DNA from: Sphingobacteriales bacterium
GTDB taxonomy: Bacteria > Bacteroidota > Bacteroidia > Chitinophagales > Chitinophagaceae
Reading direction: 5' to 3'
Assembly (NCBI GenBank): GCA_947472965.1
Contig: CANJEF010000085.1
Location: 1 to 6,281, forward strand
Length of the DNA stretch: 6,281 nucleotides
Shown here: one piece after another, positions 1 to 5,641 of the stretch
Position numbering within the stretch: the stretch's first letter is position 1
Layout of the letters: the number at the start of each line of letters is the position of its first letter
Program-made: the position numbers and the translations under genes
The notes under the pieces: model-generated
Told to the model about the DNA's origin: nothing
Databases searched by the model: none
The model's input: only the letters and a program-made list of their open reading frames with translations

Positions 1-482
1 CATCCCACAGGGAATGTATCACCAACAACAGCCCACTGGGGTTCTCCAAACAAACACAAAACCTTGCCCTTGTCATGCATCAATCCAACCAATACCATCC
101 AATCCGGATGTCCATCTCTTCTGATGGCTTCAGATGTTTGCAACAAATGTTGAAATTGATCCAGATCTGTATCAGGATCAGAATCATCAACCAATTGATT
201 CAAGAATTCAAACGCATCCCAAATGGCCATCTCCTTTTTATCAAATGCGAGATATTGCTCACGTTTCTGCATCACAAAATCAAAGGTCTGATAGGTATGA
301 TTCAATCGGTAGAATTCTTTCACCGTATCCCTTGCAGGCTCTTCATAATTACGATACGCTTCAGTTGATTTTGCATTTGCGATCTTTTCTGGATCCGGAT
401 ATCGTTCAAGAAGATCGTCTTCCCACTCATCCAAACTGCCAAGTGGATTGATCTCATTAGGATTAAATTGCTTTGATTGCAT
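1..482 (-). CDS. myo-inositol oxygenase (MIOX), N-terminal part, cut by the window edge
   Basis: Reading the minus strand from ATG at 482 gives 160 codons plus two bases with no stop. The protein matches myo-inositol oxygenase, a cytosolic diiron enzyme that uses O2 to cleave myo-inositol to D-glucuronate. Compared from memory with human MIOX, R44 in AYRNY matches substrate-binding Arg29, and D99 in LVDDSDPD matches Asp85. H112 matches iron ligand His98, and H136-D137 in MHDKGK match ligands His123-Asp124. K140 matches Lys127. The stretch [15 protein letters not shown] (146-160) is essentially identical to the animal enzyme, and the last two bases (TG) fit the Cys that follows there. The remaining ligands (human His194, His220, Asp253) lie outside the window, so intactness cannot be judged. 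The start is fixed by an in-frame TAA 12 bases upstream. Lys138 directly after the HD pair replaces the usual hydrophobic residue. The gene is divergent from the symporter gene, which suggests a shared control region. Confidence 0.93.
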   Translation of the reverse strand, partial: MQSKQFNPNEINPLGSLDEWEDDLLERYPDPEKIANAKSTEAYRNYEEPARDTVKEFYRLNHTYQTFDFVMQKREQYLAFDKKEMAIWDAFEFLNQLVDDSDPDTDLDQFQHLLQTSEAIRRDGHPDWMVLVGLMHDKGKVLCLFGEPQWAVVGDTFPVG

Positions 483-506
483 GGCGTTTATTTTTTAAGT
501 CAAAAA

Positions 507-534
507 TTTGTTACCACAATTTAAAAACTATTTG
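507..534 (+). promoter_or_regulatory. weak Bacteroidota-type promoter candidate for the symporter operon
   Basis: TTTG at 507-510 and ACTATTTG at 527-534 resemble the Bacteroidota -33 (TTTG) and -7 (TAnnTTTG) elements. The TA of the -7 box is not matched and the 16-base spacer is somewhat short. It lies in the only intergenic region upstream of the plus-strand gene run, about 100 bases before the symporter start. Such matches are frequent in AT-rich DNA, so this is a candidate only. Confidence 0.2.
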
Positions 535-549
535 GCAGAATTGTTCTGC
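535..549. promoter_or_regulatory. inverted repeat, possible operator between the divergent genes
   Basis: GCAGAA-TTG-TTCTGC is a perfect 6-bp inverted repeat with a 3-base centre. Beyond one mismatch on each side two more pairs match (TT at 532-533 with AA at 551-552). It starts one base after the candidate -7 element, in the 150-bp region between the inositol oxygenase and symporter genes, where a substrate-responsive repressor could act on both. One or two repeats of this size are expected by chance in a window this long, so only its position supports a role. Confidence 0.3.
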
Positions 550-600
550 AAAGCCTGCCTTTTCCTCAAAAAATATGGGTGTTAGCCAAATTATGCTTAT

Positions 601-615
601 TTTAAATGCAGTAAC
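601..615 (+). repeat. TTTAAAT-GCAGTAAC motif before the symporter gene, copy 1
   Basis: TTTAAATGCAGTAAC ends 17 bases before the symporter start codon. The same words, with three extra bases (ATT) in the middle, occur at 3293-3310 and also end exactly 17 bases before a start codon. A shorter relative, CAGTAAAC at 2522-2529, precedes the reductase gene. It could be a translation or transcription signal; the function is unknown and the observation was made after the fact. Confidence 0.3.
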
Positions 616-632
616 CCAAGCCAACGATTCTT

Positions 633-2294
633 ATGAAACTTCATATTGCCGATTACCTTATCATTTTCATTTATTTTGTTTTTGTTGTTGCTGTTGGATT
701 TATCATCAAACGACAAATCAAATCAAGCAACGATTTTCTTAACAGCAACCGCAGTATCCCCCTCTGGATTACCAGCCTAGCTTTCATTTCAGCAAACCTG
801 GGCGCACAGGAAGTGTTGGGCATGGTTGCCTCAGGTGCCAAATATGGTATCATGACTGTCCATTTTTATTGGGTCGGTGCCATTTTCGCCATGGTTTTCC
901 TGGGTGTCTATATGATGCCTTTTTACTATGGTAGCAAGGCCCGTAGCGTACCTGAATACCTTTCAATGCGCTTTGATGAAAAGACAAGGGGACTGAACGC
1001 AATTACCTTTGCTGTTATGACGGTTTTCTCTTCTGGTATTTCCCTTTACGCATTGGCTATGTTGTTAAAAGTCATCCTGCATTGGAACTTCGACCTCTGC
1101 ATATGGGCTGCTGCAGGCATTGTGATGGTCTATACATTTTTGGGTGGACTTACCAGCGCTGTATATAATGAAGTGCTTCAATTCTTTTTAATTGTACTGG
1201 GATTGTCACCCCTGGTAATTGTTGCCTTACAAGATACCGGTGGTTGGGAAGCAGTAAAGGCAAACCTGCAGCCTGAATTAACCCATGCCTGGAAGTACAT
1301 GGGGACTGCCGATGAAAACCCAATGGGTATCAACTTCATGTCGCTCATATTCGGACTCGGTTTTGTAATGTCTTTCGGATACTGGTGTACAGATTTCTTG
1401 GTTGTACAGCGTGCCATGATTGCGAAAAATATGAATGCAGCACAGCGTACTCCCATCGTTGCTGCACTTCCAAAATTATTGATGCCATTGATTGTTGTAT
1501 TGCCGGGTGTTCTTGCCATCACTTTGATGCAGCCTGCCCTCCAGTCCAAAGGATACAGCATACCACTCAATGAGTCTGGCGGACTGGATTATACCATGAC
1601 GCTGCCTTCAATGATTGCCCATTACTACCCAAGCGGATTGCTGGGAGTAGGTATCACGGCCTTGATTGCATCTTTCATGAGTGGCATGGCAGGAAATGTA
1701 ACTGCATTCAACTCAGTATTTACATATGATATCTATCAGGCTTATTTCATGAAAAATAAATCTGATAAACATTATTTGAATGTTGGAAAGCTTGTTACCC
1801 TTTTTGGAATACTTTTTTCTATTGGAACTGCATACATAGCCGCCAGTTTCAATAACATCAATGACTTCTTACAATTGGTATTCAGCTTTGTTAATGGGCC
1901 ACTCTTCGCAACTTTCCTCCTGGGAATGTTCTGGAAACGAACTACCGGGCACGGAGCGTTTTGGGGATTGCTCGGTGGAACTGTTGCTGCAGCAATAACC
2001 CATGGACTTACCATCGCAGAAGGTAAAGGCGGTTGGATTGCACCACTCTATGAAATTAAAAGTGGAATGGGACAGGCTTTCATCGTAGCATCATTTTCAT
2101 GGCTCGCAAATTTTATAACCACAATCTTGGTGAGCCTTGTTACCAAGCCTAAACCGGATGAAGAATTAAAAGGACTCGTTTATTCACTTACTGAAAAGGT
2201 AAGGTCAAATGAAACCAGGTGGTATCTCAAGCCAGGGCCTCTCGGGTTGATATTGTTGGTGATCACCATTCTTTTAAATATCCTTTTATTCTAA
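633..2294 (+). CDS. SSS-family sodium:solute symporter, probable inositol or sugar importer
   Basis: This 553-residue inner-membrane protein belongs to the sodium:solute symporter family (SSS, SGLT type), which couples Na+ entry to solute uptake. About 14 hydrophobic segments can be drawn, near residues 7-27, 43-63, 74-97, 124-146, 156-177, 182-202, 234-255, 275-299, 336-362, 386-406, 412-433, 438-458, 480-502 and 534-553, as expected for SGLT-like members. Family signatures are the broken first core helix around ANLGAQE (54-60), the GGLTSAVYNEVLQ block (171-183), and FMSGMAGNVTAFNSVFTYDIYQ-like helix 8 (348-369). In helix 8 the usual Ser-Ser pair of the Na2 site appears as S350-G351. Length is normal and the frame is intact. 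Substrate cannot be read from sequence; divergence from an inositol oxygenase gene makes myo-inositol the best guess, with other sugars or polyols possible. It is probably the first gene of a plus-strand operon. Confidence 0.93.
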   Translation: MKLHIADYLIIFIYFVFVVAVGFIIKRQIKSSNDFLNSNRSIPLWITSLAFISANLGAQEVLGMVASGAKYGIMTVHFYWVGAIFAMVFLGVYMMPFYYGSKARSVPEYLSMRFDEKTRGLNAITFAVMTVFSSGISLYALAMLLKVILHWNFDLCIWAAAGIVMVYTFLGGLTSAVYNEVLQFFLIVLGLSPLVIVALQDTGGWEAVKANLQPELTHAWKYMGTADENPMGINFMSLIFGLGFVMSFGYWCTDFLVVQRAMIAKNMNAAQRTPIVAALPKLLMPLIVVLPGVLAITLMQPALQSKGYSIPLNESGGLDYTMTLPSMIAHYYPSGLLGVGITALIASFMSGMAGNVTAFNSVFTYDIYQAYFMKNKSDKHYLNVGKLVTLFGILFSIGTAYIAASFNNINDFLQLVFSFVNGPLFATFLLGMFWKRTTGHGAFWGLLGGTVAAAITHGLTIAEGKGGWIAPLYEIKSGMGQAFIVASFSWLANFITTILVSLVTKPKPDEELKGLVYSLTEKVRSNETRWYLKPGPLGLILLVITILLNILLF

Positions 2295-2305
2295 ATGATA
2301 ATTTT

Positions 2306-2479
2306 ATGCAAGAAAGATTAAATCAATTGAGTTTTGTAATAGGACTTTTCTTCATCTTGGTATCCATTGTATTGGTGGGAGGATATTTTTTCGTCGATCA
2401 ACTTTCACACACAATTAATTTATATACTGGGCTCGCAATGGCAGTATTTGGCTTGATTATGGTAAGATTGAAAGTTTAA
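2306..2479 (+). CDS. 57-residue two-helix membrane protein of unknown function
   Basis: ATG at 2306, 11 bases after the symporter stop, opens a 57-residue frame. The protein has a short polar N-terminus (MQERLNQLS), a hydrophobic helix at about 10-30, a short polar turn containing DQLSHTIN (31-38), a second helix at about 39-53 and a basic end (RLKV). It would form a small hairpin in the inner membrane. The frame could be opened upstream at 2219, but that start lies inside the symporter gene and would add a non-hydrophobic leader made of shadow sequence, so 2306 is preferred. I do not recognise a named family. Tight spacing suggests co-expression with the symporter, so an accessory or stabilising role is possible but unproven. 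Confidence 0.7.
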   Translation: MQERLNQLSFVIGLFFILVSIVLVGGYFFVDQLSHTINLYTGLAMAVFGLIMVRLKV

Positions 2480-2542
2480 GTAAGAATTATTTGAATTAAG
2501 ATAATGTGGAATCTGATAAAACAGTAAACACAATACGAATCA

Positions 2543-3274
2543 ATGGCTGCACAACCTTGGATAAAAGGGAGAATTATAAGGATAGAGAGTGAGACGGAAT
2601 CAACAAAAAAATTCTGGATCGAAATCTTGGATCAAGATCGATTTGAATTTATACCCGGACAGTTTGTTACGCTGGACCTTCCAATTCATGAACAACAAAA
2701 TAAACGTTGGCGAAGTTATTCTATTGCTTCATCGCCTGATAACTCCAACATCATTGAACTCATCATCGTTTTAATGGAAGGGGGGCTTGGTACAAACTAC
2801 CTTTTTAATGAAGCAAAGGTCGGCGCTGAGTTTCCAATCAGAGGCCCACAAGGTCATTTCACTTTACCAGAAAAAATAGAATCAGATATTTTTATGGTGT
2901 GTACCGGAACAGGTATTGCTCCATTTCGTTCCATGGTGCAATACATTCATCATAATAACATTCCACACAAAGAAATATTTCTAATCTATGGAACTCGAAA
3001 GTGCATGGATGCACTTTACCTGGAAGAAATGAATGATCTAAAACAAAAGCTTATAGGTTTTCATTATATCCCAACTTTTTCAAGAGAAACGGTGGTCTCA
3101 GAAAGCCAGCGCATTGGTTATGTTCATGCAGTATATGAACAGCTGATGGATGAAAAAAGGGATTCACCACAGTTTTATTTGTGCGGATGGAAAGATATGA
3201 TAACCGATGCCCGGAATAGAATTCAAGCATTGGGAATTGATAAAAAAGCAATACATTTTGAGTTATACGGGTAA
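2543..3274 (+). CDS. FAD/NAD(P)H oxidoreductase of the ferredoxin-reductase family
   Basis: This 243-residue soluble protein has the two-domain ferredoxin-NADP+ reductase fold, which moves electrons between NAD(P)H and FAD. The N-terminal flavin barrel shows PGQF (38-41), the FAD-binding RSYS motif (57-60, followed by IASSP) and GGLGTNYL (80-87), ending with GPQGHF (101-106). The nucleotide-binding domain shows CTGTGIAPFRSM (120-131), IYGTR (148-152) and YLCGWKDM (212-219), and the chain ends in FELYG. There is no ferredoxin-type iron-sulfur domain and no oxygenase domain, so it probably hands electrons to a separate partner. Length is usual for stand-alone members. It sits 63 bp after the small membrane protein gene and 53 bp before the dehydrogenase gene. 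The nearby diiron inositol oxygenase, which needs reductive activation, is a possible acceptor; a flavodoxin or ferredoxin encoded elsewhere is equally possible. Confidence 0.9.
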   Translation: MAAQPWIKGRIIRIESETESTKKFWIEILDQDRFEFIPGQFVTLDLPIHEQQNKRWRSYSIASSPDNSNIIELIIVLMEGGLGTNYLFNEAKVGAEFPIRGPQGHFTLPEKIESDIFMVCTGTGIAPFRSMVQYIHHNNIPHKEIFLIYGTRKCMDALYLEEMNDLKQKLIGFHYIPTFSRETVVSESQRIGYVHAVYEQLMDEKRDSPQFYLCGWKDMITDARNRIQALGIDKKAIHFELYG

Positions 3275-3292
3275 AGGATCCATTACAAGATG

Positions 3293-3310
3293 TTTAAATA
3301 TTGCAGTAAC
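3293..3310 (+). repeat. TTTAAAT-ATT-GCAGTAAC motif before the dehydrogenase gene, copy 2
   Basis: This is the second copy of the motif seen at 601-615: TTTAAAT and TGCAGTAAC are both kept, with three bases inserted between them. It ends 17 bases before the start codon at 3328, the same distance as copy 1. It overlaps the inverted repeat at 3296-3317. Confidence 0.3.
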
Positions 3311-3317
3311 AATATTT
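3296..3317. repeat. 8-bp inverted repeat in the gap before the dehydrogenase gene
   Basis: AAATATTG (3296-3303) and CAATATTT (3310-3317) are perfect reverse complements separated by six bases (CAGTAA). The repeat fills much of the 53-bp gap between the reductase and the dehydrogenase. It could be an operator for an internal promoter or a weak RNA hairpin. It is too AT-rich, and lacks a T-run suited to it, to be called a terminator. Confidence 0.3.
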
Positions 3318-3327
3318 TGAAAATAAA

Positions 3328-4086
3328 ATGCAAGTAAATAATAAAACAGTTGCCATTGTAACAGGAGGTGCATCAGGATTGGGTGCTGCCACTGCAAAAT
3401 TGTTATCTGATCATGGAATACTTGTTGCAATCATTGATACCGATATTACAAGAGCACAAACGCTGGCTCATTCAATCGGGGGCCATGCATATTCATGCGA
3501 TGTCTCATCTGCTGCTGAGGCAAAGCACACTATTGATAAAATATCCATAGAGCTGGGAATCCCACGAATATTGGTGAATTGTGCTGGAATAGGAACCCCC
3601 AAAAGGATTGTGGGAAAAAACGGCGTTATTCCGCTTGAAGAATTTCAAAAAGTTATCAACGTAAACCTTGTTGGCACTTTCAATATACTGAGATTGGTGG
3701 CTGAAAAAATGATGACCTTGGACCCTTTGCTGGATGGCCAACGCGGGGTAATTATTTCAACTGCATCCATTGCTGCCTATGAGGGCCAAATTGGCCAGGC
3801 TGCATATGCTGCATCAAAGGGGGGTATCGTTAGCATGACACTCCCCGCTGCCCGTGAATTCGCTTCATTTGGCATCAGGGTCAATGCAATTGCTCCGGGT
3901 GTTTTCTCAACGCCCCTGGTTGAAGCACTGCCTGAAGCAGCGAAAGAAAATTTGTCAACTTCTATTCCAAACCCCAAACGGATGGGTAAACCAACGGAGT
4001 TCGCTAAATTGGTTTTGCATATTATCGAAAACGACTATATCAACGGTGAAACAATTCGAATAGACGCTTCATTGCGATTGCAATAA
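3328..4086 (+). CDS. short-chain dehydrogenase, HSD10 / type II 3-hydroxyacyl-CoA dehydrogenase-like
   Basis: This 252-residue soluble protein is a classical short-chain dehydrogenase. The NAD site has TGGASGLG (12-19), with D37 at the end of beta strand 2 favouring NAD over NADP. NCAG is at 84-87, N113 in the NVN block, and the catalytic set is S147, Y160 and K164. The segment GQRGVIISTASIAAYEGQ (137-154) with GQAAYAASKGGI, the MTLPAAREFA block (170-179), IAPGVFSTPL (188-197) and NGETIRID (239-246) are the hallmark of the HSD10 subgroup. That group oxidises 3-hydroxyacyl-CoA, 2-methyl-3-hydroxybutyryl-CoA and some steroid alcohols. The DGAxR ending usual in this group is DASLR here. The protein is full length and its subgroup is clear, but its substrate is not; its place beside inositol genes is unexplained. 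The next gene follows after 15 bp. Confidence 0.9.
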   Translation: MQVNNKTVAIVTGGASGLGAATAKLLSDHGILVAIIDTDITRAQTLAHSIGGHAYSCDVSSAAEAKHTIDKISIELGIPRILVNCAGIGTPKRIVGKNGVIPLEEFQKVINVNLVGTFNILRLVAEKMMTLDPLLDGQRGVIISTASIAAYEGQIGQAAYAASKGGIVSMTLPAAREFASFGIRVNAIAPGVFSTPLVEALPEAAKENLSTSIPNPKRMGKPTEFAKLVLHIIENDYINGETIRIDASLRLQ

Positions 4087-4101
4087 TTAAAATTTAAAAA
4101 C

Positions 4102-4818
4102 ATGAAACTAACAATCAGATTTCTTCCACTCGTTTTAGCACTTAGCCTTTTATCAATTAATAAAATAAACGCACAAAATAAATTGGAACAGAATTGGGCC
4201 GACTGGACAAATTTCAAAAAATATGCTGTTCAAAATAGCACTATTCCTGAACCTGCTGCTGATGAAAAGCGGGTGGTTTTTTTAGGGAACTCAATTTTTG
4301 AAGGATGGCTCAATATCAGGCCTGAATTTTTTGCAGGCAAAACTTATTATGACAGGGGTATCAGTGGGCAAACGACCCCACAAATGCTTTTGCGCTTTTA
4401 TGATGATGTTGTTGCACTAAAACCAAGGGTTCTTGTGCTTAAAGCTGGAATCAATGATATTGCGCAAAATACAGGACCCTACGATCCACACCATACTTTC
4501 AATAATATCAAGGCAATTGTGCTCTTGGCAAAAGCCAATAACATCAAAGTGGTACTTTGCTCAGTGTTGCCTGCCAATGAATTTAGGTGGAGACCAGGAT
4601 TGGATCCTGCTGATAAGGTACTTGCACTGAACGAGAATCTTAAAGCCTTTGCAAAATCATCAGCTGTACTGTATTTGGATTTATATTCATCCGTTGTAGA
4701 TGACAAAAAAGGCATGAAAAAAGAGTATTCTGGAGATGGGGTACATCCCAATGTAGATGGCTACAAGGTCATGGAGCCTCTTGTCGAAAAAGCCATTGCA
4801 ACAGTGATGAAAAAATAA
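4102..4818 (+). CDS. secreted SGNH/GDSL-family hydrolase
   Basis: This 238-residue protein starts with a signal peptide: KLTIR, a hydrophobic stretch at about 7-18, and probable cleavage after INA (residue 24), so it should be periplasmic or exported. The mature part is an SGNH hydrolase, a fold of esterases that often remove acetyl groups from sugars or lipids. Block I is VVFLGNSIFEGW (58-69) with nucleophile S64; the usual Asp before it is Asn63. Block II is the Gly at about 89 (ISGQTT), block III is AGINDI with N118, and block V is DGVHPN with D212 and H215. All four catalytic positions are therefore present, and length is normal. It follows the dehydrogenase by 15 bp and is probably the last gene of the run. 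A role in freeing inositol or sugars from esters is conceivable but not shown. Its substrate is unknown. Confidence 0.88.
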   Translation: MKLTIRFLPLVLALSLLSINKINAQNKLEQNWADWTNFKKYAVQNSTIPEPAADEKRVVFLGNSIFEGWLNIRPEFFAGKTYYDRGISGQTTPQMLLRFYDDVVALKPRVLVLKAGINDIAQNTGPYDPHHTFNNIKAIVLLAKANNIKVVLCSVLPANEFRWRPGLDPADKVLALNENLKAFAKSSAVLYLDLYSSVVDDKKGMKKEYSGDGVHPNVDGYKVMEPLVEKAIATVMKK

Positions 4819-4819
4819 A

Positions 4820-5269
4820 TTAACGGCGATTTCTCCTGTTTACCAACTTTGGTATAATAGTATCAAAACGTACCTGTTGTTCAGGAGTGCAAAGTGTACG
4901 AAGCATCGCAAAGTGATGATATGTTTTCATATCAGCCACATTCGTCTTTTGCGAGATTTCTAAAGAGAGCATCTTAATAGTAAAGTCGCTCGAGTCAGCA
5001 TCCATTCTTTTATACATGCTGTCTTTTAATTCCTTTATTTCATTCCATAATGGACGCATTTCCTTGAAATAGGCTTCTTTTCTGGCTTTGAAAGTATCTA
5101 TCTGCACAGAAGTCAATCCAATTTCTTTATATACACCGGATCCGTCATTTTTGTTTTGTGATCCATCCTTAGCTGAGTTTGAAATAAATAGAAAAACGGC
5201 CAACACGATATTGCTAATTAGCAAAATACTAAGCAGGAAGAATAGCCATTTATATTTTTTCTGATTCAT
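4820..5269 (-). CDS. membrane-anchored Spy/CpxP/CnrX-like periplasmic sensor protein
   Basis: This 149-residue protein has one N-terminal hydrophobic segment (about 8-30) after a short basic start, then a periplasmic, mostly helical domain rich in charged residues. LTSVQIDTF (52-60) and CTPEQQVRF (127-135) are the paired LTxxQ-like motifs of the Spy/CpxP/ZraP/CnrX superfamily, which includes periplasmic chaperones and metal sensors. H118, H119 and M122 between them are possible metal ligands by analogy with CnrX, and C127 is an unusual addition. The tail is strongly basic (NRRNRR). The gene lies 8 bp after the anti-sigma-like gene and should be co-transcribed with it and the sigma factor. Likely role: sensing envelope stress or metal and passing it to the anti-sigma protein. 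A chaperone without sensing function is the main alternative. Confidence 0.75.
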   Translation of the reverse strand: MNQKKYKWLFFLLSILLISNIVLAVFLFISNSAKDGSQNKNDGSGVYKEIGLTSVQIDTFKARKEAYFKEMRPLWNEIKELKDSMYKRMDADSSDFTIKMLSLEISQKTNVADMKTYHHFAMLRTLCTPEQQVRFDTIIPKLVNRRNRR

Positions 5270-5277
5270 TTGTAATA

Positions 5278-5589
5278 CTATTTTGGAATTTCATAAGGGT
5301 TTAATGCATGTTGATTGTATTCAGCAGCAAGGCCTTGGTTGAAATCATCCGTATCAATTTGTTGCTCCGTATTTTTAACCATGAAATAGCCATTGATTAT
5401 AATGAACAAAATGGCTACAGCCAATGAAAAGGCCGGGGCTGTTATGATCCTAAAAGCATAAGAAAAGCCACTCGATTCCTCCTTTGCCATCCTCGCCTCA
5501 ATGCGGGTATAAAGAAAGGGCATGGGTTCAGCTCTTTGAGCCCCATTCAGACTTTCTATGATCTCTTCTAGTTCGAATTTCTTGCTCAT
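5278..5589 (-). CDS. small single-helix membrane protein, probable anti-sigma factor
   Basis: This 103-residue protein has a cytosolic N-terminal part of about 45 residues (acidic helix FELEEIIESL, then QRAEPMPFLYTRIEARM at 18-34). One transmembrane helix follows at about 50-70 (APAFSLAVAILFIIING), and then a short periplasmic tail of about 30 residues. There is no zinc-binding HxxxCxxC signature, so it is not a ZAS-type anti-sigma. Size, topology and position directly after an ECF sigma gene, with a Spy-like sensor gene 8 bp downstream, match the small anti-sigma factors of such trios; CnrY is the analogue. It is expected to hold the sigma factor at the membrane until the sensor signals. The assignment rests mainly on context. 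Confidence 0.7.
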   Translation of the reverse strand: MSKKFELEEIIESLNGAQRAEPMPFLYTRIEARMAKEESSGFSYAFRIITAPAFSLAVAILFIIINGYFMVKNTEQQIDTDDFNQGLAAEYNQHALNPYEIPK

Positions 5590-5615
5590 ATTGACTTATC
5601 TCTTGGTTATAGACG

Positions 5616-5632
5616 TTTTTATTTAATAAAAA
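5616..5632. repeat. AT-only perfect palindrome between the sigma and anti-sigma genes
   Basis: TTTTTATT-T-AATAAAAA is a perfect 8-bp inverted repeat around one central base, located in the 52-bp gap between the sigma factor stop and the anti-sigma start. As RNA it could only form a weak A-U hairpin. It might be a protein site or lower read-through from the sigma gene, but AT-rich palindromes are common in such gaps. Confidence 0.3.
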
Positions 5633-5641
5633 TTGCGTTCC

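Noticed and set aside
75..451. Two overlapping plus-strand open frames at the left edge
   Set aside because: They lie opposite the MIOX coding frame, which has strong family motifs; their own translations show no family features.
483..632. Riboswitch, small RNA or tRNA in the divergent intergenic region
   Set aside because: Apart from the short dyad at 535-549 no stable stems, tRNA cloverleaf or known aptamer pattern could be seen.
1178..1570. Minus-strand open frame of 130 codons within the symporter gene
   Set aside because: It is a shadow of the intact symporter frame, with a composition that mirrors hydrophobic codons on the other strand and no recognisable motif.
2219..2305. Upstream start for the small membrane protein
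   Set aside because: It would run inside the end of the symporter gene and add 29 residues that look like an out-of-frame reading; the ATG at 2306 gives a clean two-helix protein directly after the symporter stop.
3304..3320. Promoter with TATTTTG before the dehydrogenase
   Set aside because: The -7-like word has one base too few between TA and TTTG and no TTTG at the right distance upstream, so it is not supported.
4479..4751. Minus-strand open frame inside the SGNH hydrolase gene
   Set aside because: It overlaps the conserved catalytic blocks of the plus-strand gene and shows no family signature.
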